Assembly: GCA_030595125.1 (NCBI GenBank)
Contig: JAUVDV010000009.1
Span: 18,954 to 82,953 of the forward strand
From: Deltaproteobacteria bacterium
Lineage (GTDB): Bacteria; Myxococcota_A; Polyangia; JAAYKL01
Length of the DNA: 64,000 bases
Direction of reading: 5' to 3'
Under the pieces are notes generated by a model. The model was not told the DNA's origin. It worked only from the letters and a program-made list of their open reading frames with translations, and made no database searches. Both the position numbers and the translations under genes were made by a program. This document shows positions 8,123 through 17,720 of this stretch, in pieces (the stretch's first letter is position 1; every line of letters begins with the position of its first letter).

Positions 8123-11100
8123 TCAGGTGGGGCGTCTGCGCAGCCGCAGGGCTATCTCGTCGAACAAGTCATAGAGCACCGGGATGAAGACCATGGTCAA
8201 CACCGTTGCCGCTGTCATGCCTCCGATGACCGCGATGGCCAGCGGCGAGAATCGCTCCGCGCCGAGCGCCCATTCGGCGGCCAGGGGTGTCATGCCGACG
8301 ATGGTGGAGAGCGAGGTCATCATTATCGGCCGAAAGCGGGTCTCGACCGACAATACCAGGGCATCGCGTCGCGCCATATCCTGTTCGCGCTTTTGTCGAA
8401 TGAACTCGATCAAGATGATGGCGTTGTTGACCACCGTGCCGACCAGCAGGATCATTCCGACCATGACCGGCATGGAGGCCGGTTTTCCCGCCAGCCACAG
8501 GGCCGCGAAGACGCCGATCAGACTGAGAGGGATGCTCATCATGATCGTGAGCGGCTGCAGAAACGAACGGAGCTGCGCCACGAGCACCAGATATACTGCC
8601 AGCAGCGCGATGGCGAAGGCGCTCAACAACTCGGTCCTGGCTTCGTCCAGATCCGATTTCTCGCCGGTCAGGCCGATCTCGTAGCCGTCGGGAGCCACGA
8701 GATCCTGCATCACTTTTTCCACGTCGGCGATTATGAAGTTCAGCGGACGGCCTTGCGTGAATGCGGAGACCTCCAGGGTGGGGGCCATATCTTCCCTTGT
8801 CACGACACCCTGGCCGCGTTCCTGTTCGAGGTGCGCCACAGAACGCAACGGCACGGCGTGCGGCGATCCGGGCACAAAAACGGGGTATTCCAGCAGGCTG
8901 TCGGATTTTGCCTGCTCATCGCTCCGATACTCCACCTGGATCGGATCGGGCGAGCCGTGGACGCCGTAGAAATACCCTGCCGGCACACCGTAGGATCCCA
9001 TTGTCATGGTGGCGGCGACCTGGTCAGGGGAGAGCCCGAGTTGTCCGGCTCGCAACTCATCCACCTTGACCAGCTCCCGCTCCTGATCGAAGCGCCAATT
9101 GCGCGTGGGTTCTATAACGTTCGGCACCCCGGCCAGGCGGCGCTTCACCTCGTCTCCCAGCTTGTCCAGCACCAGGGGATCGTCTCCGGAGAGGCGTACG
9201 ATAATCGGGGCAGAGGTCGTGGACTTGGCAGTGTTGCCCAGCTCGCGAACAGTCGACGCGCGGATGCCCGGGATCAGCGCTAGACGCTCGCGCACCCTGG
9301 CCTCGATTTCCCAGATGGTATCCTTCCTGTCGGTGCGGTCGGTCAGCGTCACCGTGATGAAACCCTGTGTCGGCCCCTGAACACCGAAGGAGGAGAAGGA
9401 GCGCATGCCCTGTTCGAAGCCGACCTGCGATTGAACCTTGATGACCTCGGGCTCCTGCTTGAGCGTCGCTTCAACAGCGCGCACGACTTGCTCGGTTTCT
9501 TCCAGGGAGGTGCCCGAAGGTGTTTCCAGTGTGATGAAGAAGCTGCCACCGTCCATCTTGGGCAACACTTCCATCCCCTGGTTGAGCAGTCCGACCATCG
9601 ATCCCGCGAAGAGGATCAGCAACGTCAGGATTGTCAGCAGGCGATGGTTCAACGCCAGTTTCAGTGTTCTCACATATCCGCCCCGCAGGCGATCCATGAG
9701 CCATCCAAAAGGCCGGGTCGCCATGGTTGCCCAGCTGTCCAGGCGGGTTTTCTTTGCCGTGTAGAGCGTCAACACCGGAACCAGGAGGAGGGCAACCAGA
9801 ATCGAGGAGGTGAATGCGAAGATCAGGGTCATCGCCAGCGGCCCGAAGGTCATGCCGATGAACCCTCCCAAGAAGAGCAATGGAATGAGCACGACAAGGG
9901 TCGTCGCCACACCCGCCAGGACGGCCAGTCGCACTTCGTCGGTGCCCTGCACGGCGGCCTCCTCCGGTGAAAGGCCTTCCTCATCGCGTTTGCGGGTGAT
10001 GTTCTCCAGGATAACCACCGTGGAATCCACCACCATGCCGACCGCCAGGATAACCGCCGAGAGCGTCACCATGTTGAACTCGACCTTGAAGGCGTGCATC
10101 AGGGCGAAGGTGAGCCCGTAAGACAGCGGCATGGAAACGATAGTGACCGCAGAGCTCTTGATGCGCCCCAGAAACAGGAAGATGATCACAGACGCGAACA
10201 GGAGCGCCTGCCAGATGTTGGCCAGCAGGTTGTCGATCGACGCTTCGGTGAAGCTGGCACTTTCCTCGCCGGCCAGGAATTTGTAGCCGGAGTAGCTGTG
10301 GCCAAGTTCCTTCACTTTCTTCTGGACCGCGCGCACCACGTCGACCGTGTTGGCTTCGTCGGTCTTGAAGACCTGCATGGCGATTGCCGGCTCGCCGTCA
10401 ATGGCGAACCGGGCGTCGTCGTCGAAGGCGCCATGGCCAATCGTCGCGATCTCACCGAGCAGAATGCGTTCACCGTTGGCCATCGTGATGGGGATGCGTT
10501 CCAGTTGTGCGATGTCCTGCGCACGGCTCTCCAGACGAAACATCGTCTGACTGCTCTGTGTCCGGATCTGCCCGGCGGGACGAGCGCTGTTGTATTGGCG
10601 AATGGTATCGACGACCTTCCCGAGCGGGATACCGTAGGCCTTCACGTCGCGCTGGTTCACTTCGACGAGGACCGCCGGTTGATTGCCGCCGAAGACATCT
10701 GTTGCCGCCACGCCGGCTATTCGCTGTAGCTCGGGTGCGAAGCGATCCTCGGCCATCTTGCGCGCCTGTACCAGATCATCGGCCACCACTCCCACGGAGA
10801 TGATCGGGCGGTCCGAGGTTGAAAACTTCAGCACCTGCGGTTCGCGAATTCCGCTCGGAAGATCTCCGCGAATTCGGGCGATGGCGTTTTGCACATCCAC
10901 TGCGGCCAGATCTACCTCCCGGTCATAATGAAACTCGACGGAAATGATCGAGAGGTTGTCCTGCGAAGTCGCCCGGATCTTGACGACGCCTTCGAGTGAG
11001 GCGAATTCCTCTTCCAGGATCTGGCTCAGGGCCTCGTCCACATCTTGGGCGTTCGCGCCGGGGTAGGCCGTTACGACGTTTACGAGCGGCGGCGCGGTAT

Positions 11101-11215
11101 CGGGAAACAGCTGCATTGGAATGGAGGTGTAGGCACGCGCACCGAAGATGGCCACAGCTATGAGCAGCGCCCAGATGGCGTAGCGATTATTCAGCGTGGC
11201 TCTTGTCAGGCTCAT
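8123..11215 (-). CDS. RND (AcrB/MexB-type) efflux permease
   Basis: 1030 aa; NNRYAIWALLIAVAIFGARAYTSIPMQLFPD, GMVVDSTVVILENI, GTVVNNAIILIEFIRQ. Confidence 0.95.
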   Translation of the reverse strand: MSLTRATLNNRYAIWALLIAVAIFGARAYTSIPMQLFPDTAPPLVNVVTAYPGANAQDVDEALSQILEEEFASLEGVVKIRATSQDNLSIISVEFHYDREVDLAAVDVQNAIARIRGDLPSGIREPQVLKFSTSDRPIISVGVVADDLVQARKMAEDRFAPELQRIAGVAATDVFGGNQPAVLVEVNQRDVKAYGIPLGKVVDTIRQYNSARPAGQIRTQSSQTMFRLESRAQDIAQLERIPITMANGERILLGEIATIGHGAFDDDARFAIDGEPAIAMQVFKTDEANTVDVVRAVQKKVKELGHSYSGYKFLAGEESASFTEASIDNLLANIWQALLFASVIIFLFLGRIKSSAVTIVSMPLSYGLTFALMHAFKVEFNMVTLSAVILAVGMVVDSTVVILENITRKRDEEGLSPEEAAVQGTDEVRLAVLAGVATTLVVLIPLLFLGGFIGMTFGPLAMTLIFAFTSSILVALLLVPVLTLYTAKKTRLDSWATMATRPFGWLMDRLRGGYVRTLKLALNHRLLTILTLLILFAGSMVGLLNQGMEVLPKMDGGSFFITLETPSGTSLEETEQVVRAVEATLKQEPEVIKVQSQVGFEQGMRSFSSFGVQGPTQGFITVTLTDRTDRKDTIWEIEARVRERLALIPGIRASTVRELGNTAKSTTSAPIIVRLSGDDPLVLDKLGDEVKRRLAGVPNVIEPTRNWRFDQERELVKVDELRAGQLGLSPDQVAATMTMGSYGVPAGYFYGVHGSPDPIQVEYRSDEQAKSDSLLEYPVFVPGSPHAVPLRSVAHLEQERGQGVVTREDMAPTLEVSAFTQGRPLNFIIADVEKVMQDLVAPDGYEIGLTGEKSDLDEARTELLSAFAIALLAVYLVLVAQLRSFLQPLTIMMSIPLSLIGVFAALWLAGKPASMPVMVGMILLVGTVVNNAIILIEFIRQKREQDMARRDALVLSVETRFRPIMMTSLSTIVGMTPLAAEWALGAERFSPLAIAVIGGMTAATVLTMVFIPVLYDLFDEIALRLRRRPT

Positions 11216-12342
11216 GGGGCATTCCCTTCAGATGAAACAGGGTAAACGGCCATTCCGTCGCGCAACATGTCCAGGTTGCTCACCACTACCCGGTCGTCAC
11301 CTTTCAGATTCGCCTCGATCGCTATCCATCCCTTTTCGCGAATTGACGGCGCCACGCTTTCCCACCGGGCCACATCGTCACGAACAACAAAAATACCCAT
11401 GCCGGGATCTGCTTTTTTCACGGCGTTCACCGGTACCATCACCGCTTCCTGTTTCTCGCCGAGCACGAAGGCGACATCGACGGACATCCCATGCCGGAAC
11501 AGGGCGGCATCCTCGTCCTTCAGGGGAATGCGGATCTCAAACATGCGGCCAGGCCCGGTCGCCATGGGAGCTGCGAAGCTCACCTCGGAGCGAAGTGGAG
11601 AGGAATGCTCGGGCGACAGAATTGCGATGGTTCCTTTCTCAATTCCCGCCGACACATCCTTCTCGTGCACCTGGACGCGCACCTCCAACGGTTCATCGCC
11701 GAGTATCAGGATCGGTCGGCCCGGCATCACATTTTCACCCGGCTCGGCCAACCATTTGAGCACCTTGCCGTCAAACGGGGCGAGTTCGACCGTGTTGCCC
11801 GCCAGAACCTTCAGTTCGCGCAAGCCGGCTCTCGCCGCTTTCAGGGCGGCCCGGCTGCTCGTGCACTTCTGCCGGCTGCCGTCGGCCCTGACCCTCGGAA
11901 TGGTGTCCGAGCGCGCCAACTCCTTGTCGATATCCGCCTGTTGACACAGAAAGACCGATTCCTCCCTGACCCGTGACACATCGGCTCGCAGACGGGAGAC
12001 TCGTGCGCCGGTCTCCGGCGCGGCGATTCGAGCAAGCACCGCTCCTTCCTCGGCTGATTCACCCTCGGCGACAGGAAACTCCTCCATCTTGCCGGCCAGG
12101 CGCGCCAGGACATTGATCTCATTTTGCGAATGCACCGTACCCACATAGCGAAGCGTCTCCCGGATGGGACCCGTGCGAAGCTGAGTTGTCCGTACGGCCA
12201 GAGGGCGTGTCGGTTCAGCCGCAGGAGGAGGGGACGTGCACGACGAGAAGAAAACAAAGAGAGCAAGGATACCAAGGCCTGGCTTGTAAGCACTTGCGAG
12301 CTTCTCCGGGTTGAAAAAAAGTTTCTGGGTCATAATGACCAC
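11212..12342 (-). CDS. RND efflux periplasmic adaptor (MFP)
   Basis: 376 aa; lipoprotein signal, HlyD-like barrel-sandwich hybrid; overlaps permease start. Confidence 0.9.
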   Translation of the reverse strand: MVIMTQKLFFNPEKLASAYKPGLGILALFVFFSSCTSPPPAAEPTRPLAVRTTQLRTGPIRETLRYVGTVHSQNEINVLARLAGKMEEFPVAEGESAEEGAVLARIAAPETGARVSRLRADVSRVREESVFLCQQADIDKELARSDTIPRVRADGSRQKCTSSRAALKAARAGLRELKVLAGNTVELAPFDGKVLKWLAEPGENVMPGRPILILGDEPLEVRVQVHEKDVSAGIEKGTIAILSPEHSSPLRSEVSFAAPMATGPGRMFEIRIPLKDEDAALFRHGMSVDVAFVLGEKQEAVMVPVNAVKKADPGMGIFVVRDDVARWESVAPSIREKGWIAIEANLKGDDRVVVSNLDMLRDGMAVYPVSSEGNAP

Positions 12343-12930
12343 CTATCTCCTGATCAACGATATCAGGGTTTGCCACACATGTGCGGCACGTTTTTCGATT
12401 GGTTCTTCAATGGCCTTGTCCTGGACGATTAGTAGAAAACCCATCACCGCACCGTTGAAAAGCACAAGAATATCAGTCAGATCGAGATCGTGACGAATGA
12501 GCTTTTTTTCCGATGCTTCGAGAAGACAGGACTTGATGAAGTCCCGTCCCTGCTTCCGCAGTTTCATAACCCTTTTGAGCCCGGCTTTGCCACCCGCGTG
12601 GGATAACTGGTTTGAGAACAAGAGGGATTGAACTCCCGGCTGGCTCCCGACGATCTCGAGCCGGGCCAGAAAAAACTCTCCGAGGCGCTTCAGGGGATCG
12701 TCGTTTGGGGGTGGTATCGTATCGTTCAAGACCCCCTCCAATCGATCGAGCACCGCCATGACTATTTCGTTTTTGTTTTTGAAATGCCTGAAGATGGATC
12801 CGTCCTTGATGCCCACCTCCCGGCCTATCTGAGCTGCGGTAAACTCCCGAAGGCCTTTCTCTCCGATTATCTTGATCGCGGCATCCACAATCTGTGCTTT
12901 TCGCTCTGCTGTCGGCATTCGAGTTGTCAT
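12343..12930 (-). CDS. TetR family regulator
   Basis: MTTRMPTAERKAQIVDAAIKIIGEKGLREFTAAQIGREVGIKDGSIFRHFKNK. Confidence 0.95.
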   Translation of the reverse strand: MTTRMPTAERKAQIVDAAIKIIGEKGLREFTAAQIGREVGIKDGSIFRHFKNKNEIVMAVLDRLEGVLNDTIPPPNDDPLKRLGEFFLARLEIVGSQPGVQSLLFSNQLSHAGGKAGLKRVMKLRKQGRDFIKSCLLEASEKKLIRHDLDLTDILVLFNGAVMGFLLIVQDKAIEEPIEKRAAHVWQTLISLIRR

Positions 12931-12942
12931 TACAGTCTCCTG

Positions 12943-12962
12943 GCTAGCAAACACTTGCTAGC
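12943..12962. promoter_or_regulatory. TetR operator candidate
   Basis: Perfect inverted repeat GCTAGCAA-acac-TTGCTAGC 13 bp upstream of the TetR start codon. Confidence 0.75.
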
Positions 12963-13008
12963 ATAATAACCCTGGTCAAAAGAATGTCAATGCCGGTCCC
13001 TAAAAAAA

Positions 13009-13734
13009 TCAGCGTGGGGGGCGATCTCGGCGCGTCACCCGTCGCGTGATGATGGCGGCGACAACCAGGACGAGGATGGCGCACCATACCCTCGAGACAA
13101 CCATCAGGGTGGATTCTTCACCGATTCCCGAGCCGATGAGGGTGAAAACGATGCCCTGTGGCAGAAATCCAAAGAAGGATCCGATGAGAAACGTGCGCAA
13201 CCGTACGTTGTTACTGCCGAGGAGCAGATTGATGAAGACGCCCCAGATGGGTATATGGCGAAGTAGAAAGACGTCCATGACCGATGGGTTCTGCAGATGC
13301 TCTCGCGCTATTTTGAACGAACTCAACTTTTCCGTTACCCACTCCCGGGCACTCCACCTGGCAAACAGGAACGGTCCGAGCGAACCGAGCAGGGTGGCCA
13401 TTTGCGACAGGACGAGCCCCTCGACAAAGCCGAACAGCGCGCCTCCGAGAGCGCAGAAAATCAGGCGGGGGGCGCCGACGAATATCAGGGTCGCGGCGAG
13501 CCCGAAAAAGACGAGGGGCGCCCAGGCTCCCGTGTCGGAGACCACGGTTTGCAGCTCTTCCACATTAAGGTACTCCCCCACAGGGGTGAGGTTTAGAAGC
13601 ACCACGAAAAGGGCAAGGAAAAGCACGACCATCCCGGTCTTGAGGTATGCGCGCTTGAAATTGGGGACCGGCAGCTTTTCGAGATCAGCAGGCGATCTGT
13701 CGTCTTGCTTGTCTGTCCCGGAATTCTCAGTCAT
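13009..13734 (-). CDS. TVP38/TMEM64 (DedA-like) membrane protein
   Basis: APLVFFGLAATLIFVGAPRLIFCALGGALFGFVEGLVLSQMATLLGS. Confidence 0.8.
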   Translation of the reverse strand: MTENSGTDKQDDRSPADLEKLPVPNFKRAYLKTGMVVLFLALFVVLLNLTPVGEYLNVEELQTVVSDTGAWAPLVFFGLAATLIFVGAPRLIFCALGGALFGFVEGLVLSQMATLLGSLGPFLFARWSAREWVTEKLSSFKIAREHLQNPSVMDVFLLRHIPIWGVFINLLLGSNNVRLRTFLIGSFFGFLPQGIVFTLIGSGIGEESTLMVVSRVWCAILVLVVAAIITRRVTRRDRPPR

Positions 13735-14455
13735 CTATCCGTCTGTTTCCGGGGATCGCCCTGGCGCGATACCATTTGAGCGCAAAGCAGTCGCGAATTC
13801 CCCGCCATAACCGGTTGTTGATGCCGTATTTCGATTGACCCAGCGCCCGTTCGCGGTGGCTTATTTGAATTTCGGCCACGCGGTACCCTTGCGCCTGCAG
13901 AATTGTGGGCAGGAATCGATGCATGCCGTTGAAAACAAACAGTTCCTTCAGGGCCTGCTGTCGAATCACGCGAAAGGCGCACCCGGCGTCGGTGACAGTG
14001 TCTCCTATGACAAAACTTCTGAATCCGTTTGCGATCTTCGACGACGCCCGGCGCACGAATGTATCTCTTCGGATGGCCCTAATCCCGCATACGCAGTCCA
14101 CCCCGTCACTCAGGGTGGAAAGGAGTTTGGGAATATCCGCCGGGTTGTTTTGTCCATCCGCGTCGAGGGTAATGATGATGGAGCCCCTGGCCAGCTGAAA
14201 TCCAGTTGCCATCCCGGCGCTTTGTCCGAGATTTGTCACGTGGGATGCCCATCGCAGCTGTTTGTATTGCGACGTGAGTTCTACGAGAACGTCCCGTGTA
14301 CGATCATCGCTTCCGTCGTCGACAATGATGATTTCATATTGCCGGTCCAGGGGCTTCATGGCCTCTGCAATTTCCCCAATGAGGACCGGAACGCTCTCCT
14401 CTTCGTTGTAGGCGGGAACCACGACGGAGATGTCGATATTTTCGGTAGTAGGCAT
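13727..14455 (-). CDS. Family 2 glycosyltransferase (dolichol-P-mannose synthase-like)
   Basis: DISVVVPAYNEEESVPVLIGEI...IIVDDGSDDRT...ITLDADGQNNPADIP. Confidence 0.93.
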   Translation of the reverse strand: MPTTENIDISVVVPAYNEEESVPVLIGEIAEAMKPLDRQYEIIIVDDGSDDRTRDVLVELTSQYKQLRWASHVTNLGQSAGMATGFQLARGSIIITLDADGQNNPADIPKLLSTLSDGVDCVCGIRAIRRDTFVRRASSKIANGFRSFVIGDTVTDAGCAFRVIRQQALKELFVFNGMHRFLPTILQAQGYRVAEIQISHRERALGQSKYGINNRLWRGIRDCFALKWYRARAIPGNRRIDD

Positions 14456-14463
14456 ATCGCGCG

Positions 14464-16485
14464 CTACGGTGACCTTCCCGGCTTCCGTTTGTGGACCTTG
14501 ATTCCGTTCTCGTTCAAGACCATGTCGTAGTCATCACTCTTTTTATAGTACTTGACCCTTGGTATTTGAATTTTCTTATCTTTTTTCCTTTTCAGGTCTG
14601 TATTCCAAATAATTACCCAGTCGGGAACCTGGCCTTCCTCCTGGTGTCTGTGAAAAGACCAGACATCCTTTCTCAGGGAAAAGTGCGCGCCCACGCGACG
14701 TGTCGCGAGCACGGACGCGTCGTCCGGTATCATGGATTGGATTTTCTTGATTGTCTCGTAGCGTGCAGCGTGCTCCGGTGTGGTAATTCGTTGGAACCCC
14801 ACGTAACCGGGACGGAATGAAGAGTTCGGCCAGAATACGCCATACAGGCTGGACATTGAGATGGCGCAAAGCACCATGCCCATGGCCAGTGCTGGTCTTA
14901 TCCGCCTGGGATCGATATCGAGGGCGCGGACCAGCCGTCCCTTGCTGATGTTGTCGATGGCAAAGGGAACGGACGCCAGCATGAACGGTAGCCAGTAGAC
15001 TGAATACTGGGTCCCGAGCCTTATGAATCCGACCCACGAACCGAAAAACGTCGTGGCCAGGCCCCACGTAAACAGGATGTAATGTTTTTTGGAAAACAGG
15101 GGCAGCATCATGAGGGGCATAAACATCTTCAGGATGTAAAGAATCCGCTCCTCCCCGAGGGCGTACTTGATGACAAACCCCGGATTGGTGAGAAGCGAGA
15201 TGAAAATGCTTGAGGTCGGAGAATGGCCCTGGAGTTTTATCTCTCTGAAATAGTAAGTGTAGGAGTAGGCGTTCGCCATGACGACGAGGTTGACGAGCAG
15301 ACCGTATACAGTGGCGAGGACGATGGTTATCGCTGCCACCCGGTACAACCTGCCGCTGATAATCATGTAGAGGGCCATCATGGCTGCGAGCGCCGGTGTG
15401 TCTTCTCTGATGAGGAACAGGAGGGCAAGGAACCCGTAGTAGGTCTTGATTCGCTCAGTCTCCAGGCAGTACATGCACCACAATAGAACCGGGAAGGCCA
15501 GCACGATGGAATGAAAATCATACATGTTGGGCCCGTGAACCGCAGGGTGAAAGAGATACACCAGGCTCAGGGCAATGCCGAACAGGGGATTCCCCAACTT
15601 GTGTTTTGCGAGGAGGTACAGGGGGATAGCCCCGGAAGCCACCCACGCCGCCTGAAAAACAATGAGGGTCTCCGCCTTGTTGTAAATCAGCAGGATGGGG
15701 GATATTAGCACCAGGATAGGATCGAAATGGCGAGTGATATGGGTTCCCTCGGGGATGAAAGAGCACCCGAGAAAATTGCCGCGCAGGCTGTGCCAGAGAC
15801 AATTGATATACAACCCAAAATCCCAGTTCCGTGTGCCGAGGTTGTGATGGTGTATCGTCTGCAAATGCGTGAGCGCAGCCATGTAGGACAGGGCGAGTAG
15901 AATCACGACAATCAACGGTATCCATCGCGAGCGTCCACGTTCAGACCCCATCCCGGCCTTCCCCTGAGATAGGGGAAGGGGAAGATGATGGAGGCCAGCC
16001 TTGAAGAACGACCACTGCCTTACCTTTGCAATTTGGTAGGCGAAATAGGCCCCGATGAGTCCGATCCCCAGAGAGGCAATAATCGATATGAACGGGTGTT
16101 CCTTTCCGAGGTGGTCTGTCCGCAAGAAGAGAAAGATGGGCACTATGCAGATGATCACAGCGAACCGGTTCATTTTTCTCGTGAATTCGTGCAAGTTGAT
16201 GTCGGACTTGCGGCGCGATCGCCGGTACATTACGGCGTAGAAGAAAATTACTGCGAAAACGCAGATGGCCGTCCAGGCGAGGAGTTTGTATCGCTCTTCG
16301 TTGCCGGCCTGGTCGTCGGCGATATGGCCGATAATCTCCGGCTGAAATAGAAACCAGGTGGAGAGCCCCAGGCAGATACCCACAGCGAGCGTCGTCGGCA
16401 GCCAGCTTGTCACCGATGCGAGCATGCTGCGAAAATTGTCAATCCAGGTGTCTATCGATTGCAGCTTGTTCCTCGGCGAGCGCAT
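14464..16485 (-). CDS. DUF2079 polytopic membrane protein (putative GT-C glycosyltransferase)
   Basis: 673 aa; LGTRNWDFGLYINCLWHSLRGNFLGCSF, THITRHFDPILVLISPI typical of DUF2079. Confidence 0.8.
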   Translation of the reverse strand: MRSPRNKLQSIDTWIDNFRSMLASVTSWLPTTLAVGICLGLSTWFLFQPEIIGHIADDQAGNEERYKLLAWTAICVFAVIFFYAVMYRRSRRKSDINLHEFTRKMNRFAVIICIVPIFLFLRTDHLGKEHPFISIIASLGIGLIGAYFAYQIAKVRQWSFFKAGLHHLPLPLSQGKAGMGSERGRSRWIPLIVVILLALSYMAALTHLQTIHHHNLGTRNWDFGLYINCLWHSLRGNFLGCSFIPEGTHITRHFDPILVLISPILLIYNKAETLIVFQAAWVASGAIPLYLLAKHKLGNPLFGIALSLVYLFHPAVHGPNMYDFHSIVLAFPVLLWCMYCLETERIKTYYGFLALLFLIREDTPALAAMMALYMIISGRLYRVAAITIVLATVYGLLVNLVVMANAYSYTYYFREIKLQGHSPTSSIFISLLTNPGFVIKYALGEERILYILKMFMPLMMLPLFSKKHYILFTWGLATTFFGSWVGFIRLGTQYSVYWLPFMLASVPFAIDNISKGRLVRALDIDPRRIRPALAMGMVLCAISMSSLYGVFWPNSSFRPGYVGFQRITTPEHAARYETIKKIQSMIPDDASVLATRRVGAHFSLRKDVWSFHRHQEEGQVPDWVIIWNTDLKRKKDKKIQIPRVKYYKKSDDYDMVLNENGIKVHKRKPGRSP
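15944..16001. repeat. GC-rich palindromic element inside the DUF2079 coding sequence
   Basis: ccccatcccggCCTTCCCCTgagatAGGGGAAGGggaagatgatggaggcc; related to copies at 41994-42119. Confidence 0.75.
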
Positions 16486-16549
16486 CGACGCATTCTACTA
16501 GGGATACATCACGGTTACAAATGTTGTTTGGAGCCTGTCTTGCCGGGCT

Positions 16550-17368
16550 TTAGACGATTTTTCCGTTAATAGAAATGGTGTTGGTTTGAACCATTGAGAA
16601 TTTCCCTGCCTTTTCCATTGCGGCTTGCACGATCCGTTCAATACCGCCACAACAGGGAACTTCCATCTTGACGATGGTTATTGACTTGATGTTCTGATTT
16701 TTGAATATATCAGCCAGTTTTTCAATGTAGGATTCGATTCCCGAATCGAGCTTGGGGCAAAAATTGATCACGATCTTCCCCTTGACGAACCTTTGATGAA
16801 AGTCCGCAAATGCAAAGGGGACGCAATCCGCAGCTATCAAGAGGTCGGCATTTTTCAGATAAGGAGCATTCGGATTTATGAGATGCAATTGTACCGGCCA
16901 TTGCTTCAATTCGGACTTCATTTCCATTTTTAGAGCTGTAACAGATTCTTCTTCTCGATCTATTGAATGTGCCGCAACTCCCGGACAGGTCGTGCAAGCG
17001 AAGACTTCTTCTTCTATTATTGGAATAGGAAGTTCCTTTTTGGCCAGGATGGCAACGGCCTGCTCATAGTATTCATCCTGGTTGTGGTCCTTCAAATGTT
17101 TCAGATGTGCCTTGATGGTATTTGGACCGGCTCTTACAATGTTTTCCATTACTTGCGCCTCATCGTAAGGCGCGGCTTCTCTCTCGACCGTAGTGATCGC
17201 TCCTTCCGGGCATTCTCCGATACAGGCTCCGAGTCCGTCACAGAACAGGTCACTTATCAGTCGTGCCTTGCCGTCAATTATCTGTAATGCTCCCTCCGGG
17301 CAGTTGGGAATGCACAGTTCGCAACCGTTACATTTTTCCTCGTCAATTTCGATGATCTGGCGTTTCAT
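16550..17368 (-). CDS. 4Fe-4S ferredoxin-type protein with C-terminal Cys-containing domain
   Basis: CNGCELCIPNCPEGALQII and CDGLGACIGECPEGAI motifs. Confidence 0.85.
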   Translation of the reverse strand: MKRQIIEIDEEKCNGCELCIPNCPEGALQIIDGKARLISDLFCDGLGACIGECPEGAITTVEREAAPYDEAQVMENIVRAGPNTIKAHLKHLKDHNQDEYYEQAVAILAKKELPIPIIEEEVFACTTCPGVAAHSIDREEESVTALKMEMKSELKQWPVQLHLINPNAPYLKNADLLIAADCVPFAFADFHQRFVKGKIVINFCPKLDSGIESYIEKLADIFKNQNIKSITIVKMEVPCCGGIERIVQAAMEKAGKFSMVQTNTISINGKIV

Positions 17369-17381
17369 TGTACTGATTTCC

Positions 17382-17720
17382 TTACGTCATTATGGTTTTT
17401 GCTGTCGGCCTGGGGAGTTTCATTACGAGCACACGCACGTCTGCATCAGTTTCGTTGTAGATGCAATGAACAATGTCTTTCGGGCTTTCGACGATATCAT
17501 CCACCTTTACCTGGACTTTTTCGTCTCCAACCATGATTGTCGGGCTTCCTTCCAGAACATAGAAGGCAACATCGACCGGTGTGATGTGCGGTTTCAAGCT
17601 CTCACCGACCTTCAGGTTCAGATGCATGATAATGGCGTGATCCTTGTCGTAGAGCTTGTTGGCAATAATCCCGTGCGGCGTTTTCGCCAACTCAAGTTCT
17701 TTGTAATTTCTGATTTTCAT
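17382..17720 (-). CDS. Cupin-domain protein
   Basis: MKIRNYKELELAKTPHGIIANKLYDKDHAIIMHLNLKVGESLKPHITPVDVAFYVLEG. Confidence 0.85.
   Translation of the reverse strand: MKIRNYKELELAKTPHGIIANKLYDKDHAIIMHLNLKVGESLKPHITPVDVAFYVLEGSPTIMVGDEKVQVKVDDIVESPKDIVHCIYNETDADVRVLVMKLPRPTAKTIMT

Noticed and set aside
8054-9283. 409-aa plus-strand ORF
   Set aside because: Antisense shadow of the RND permease
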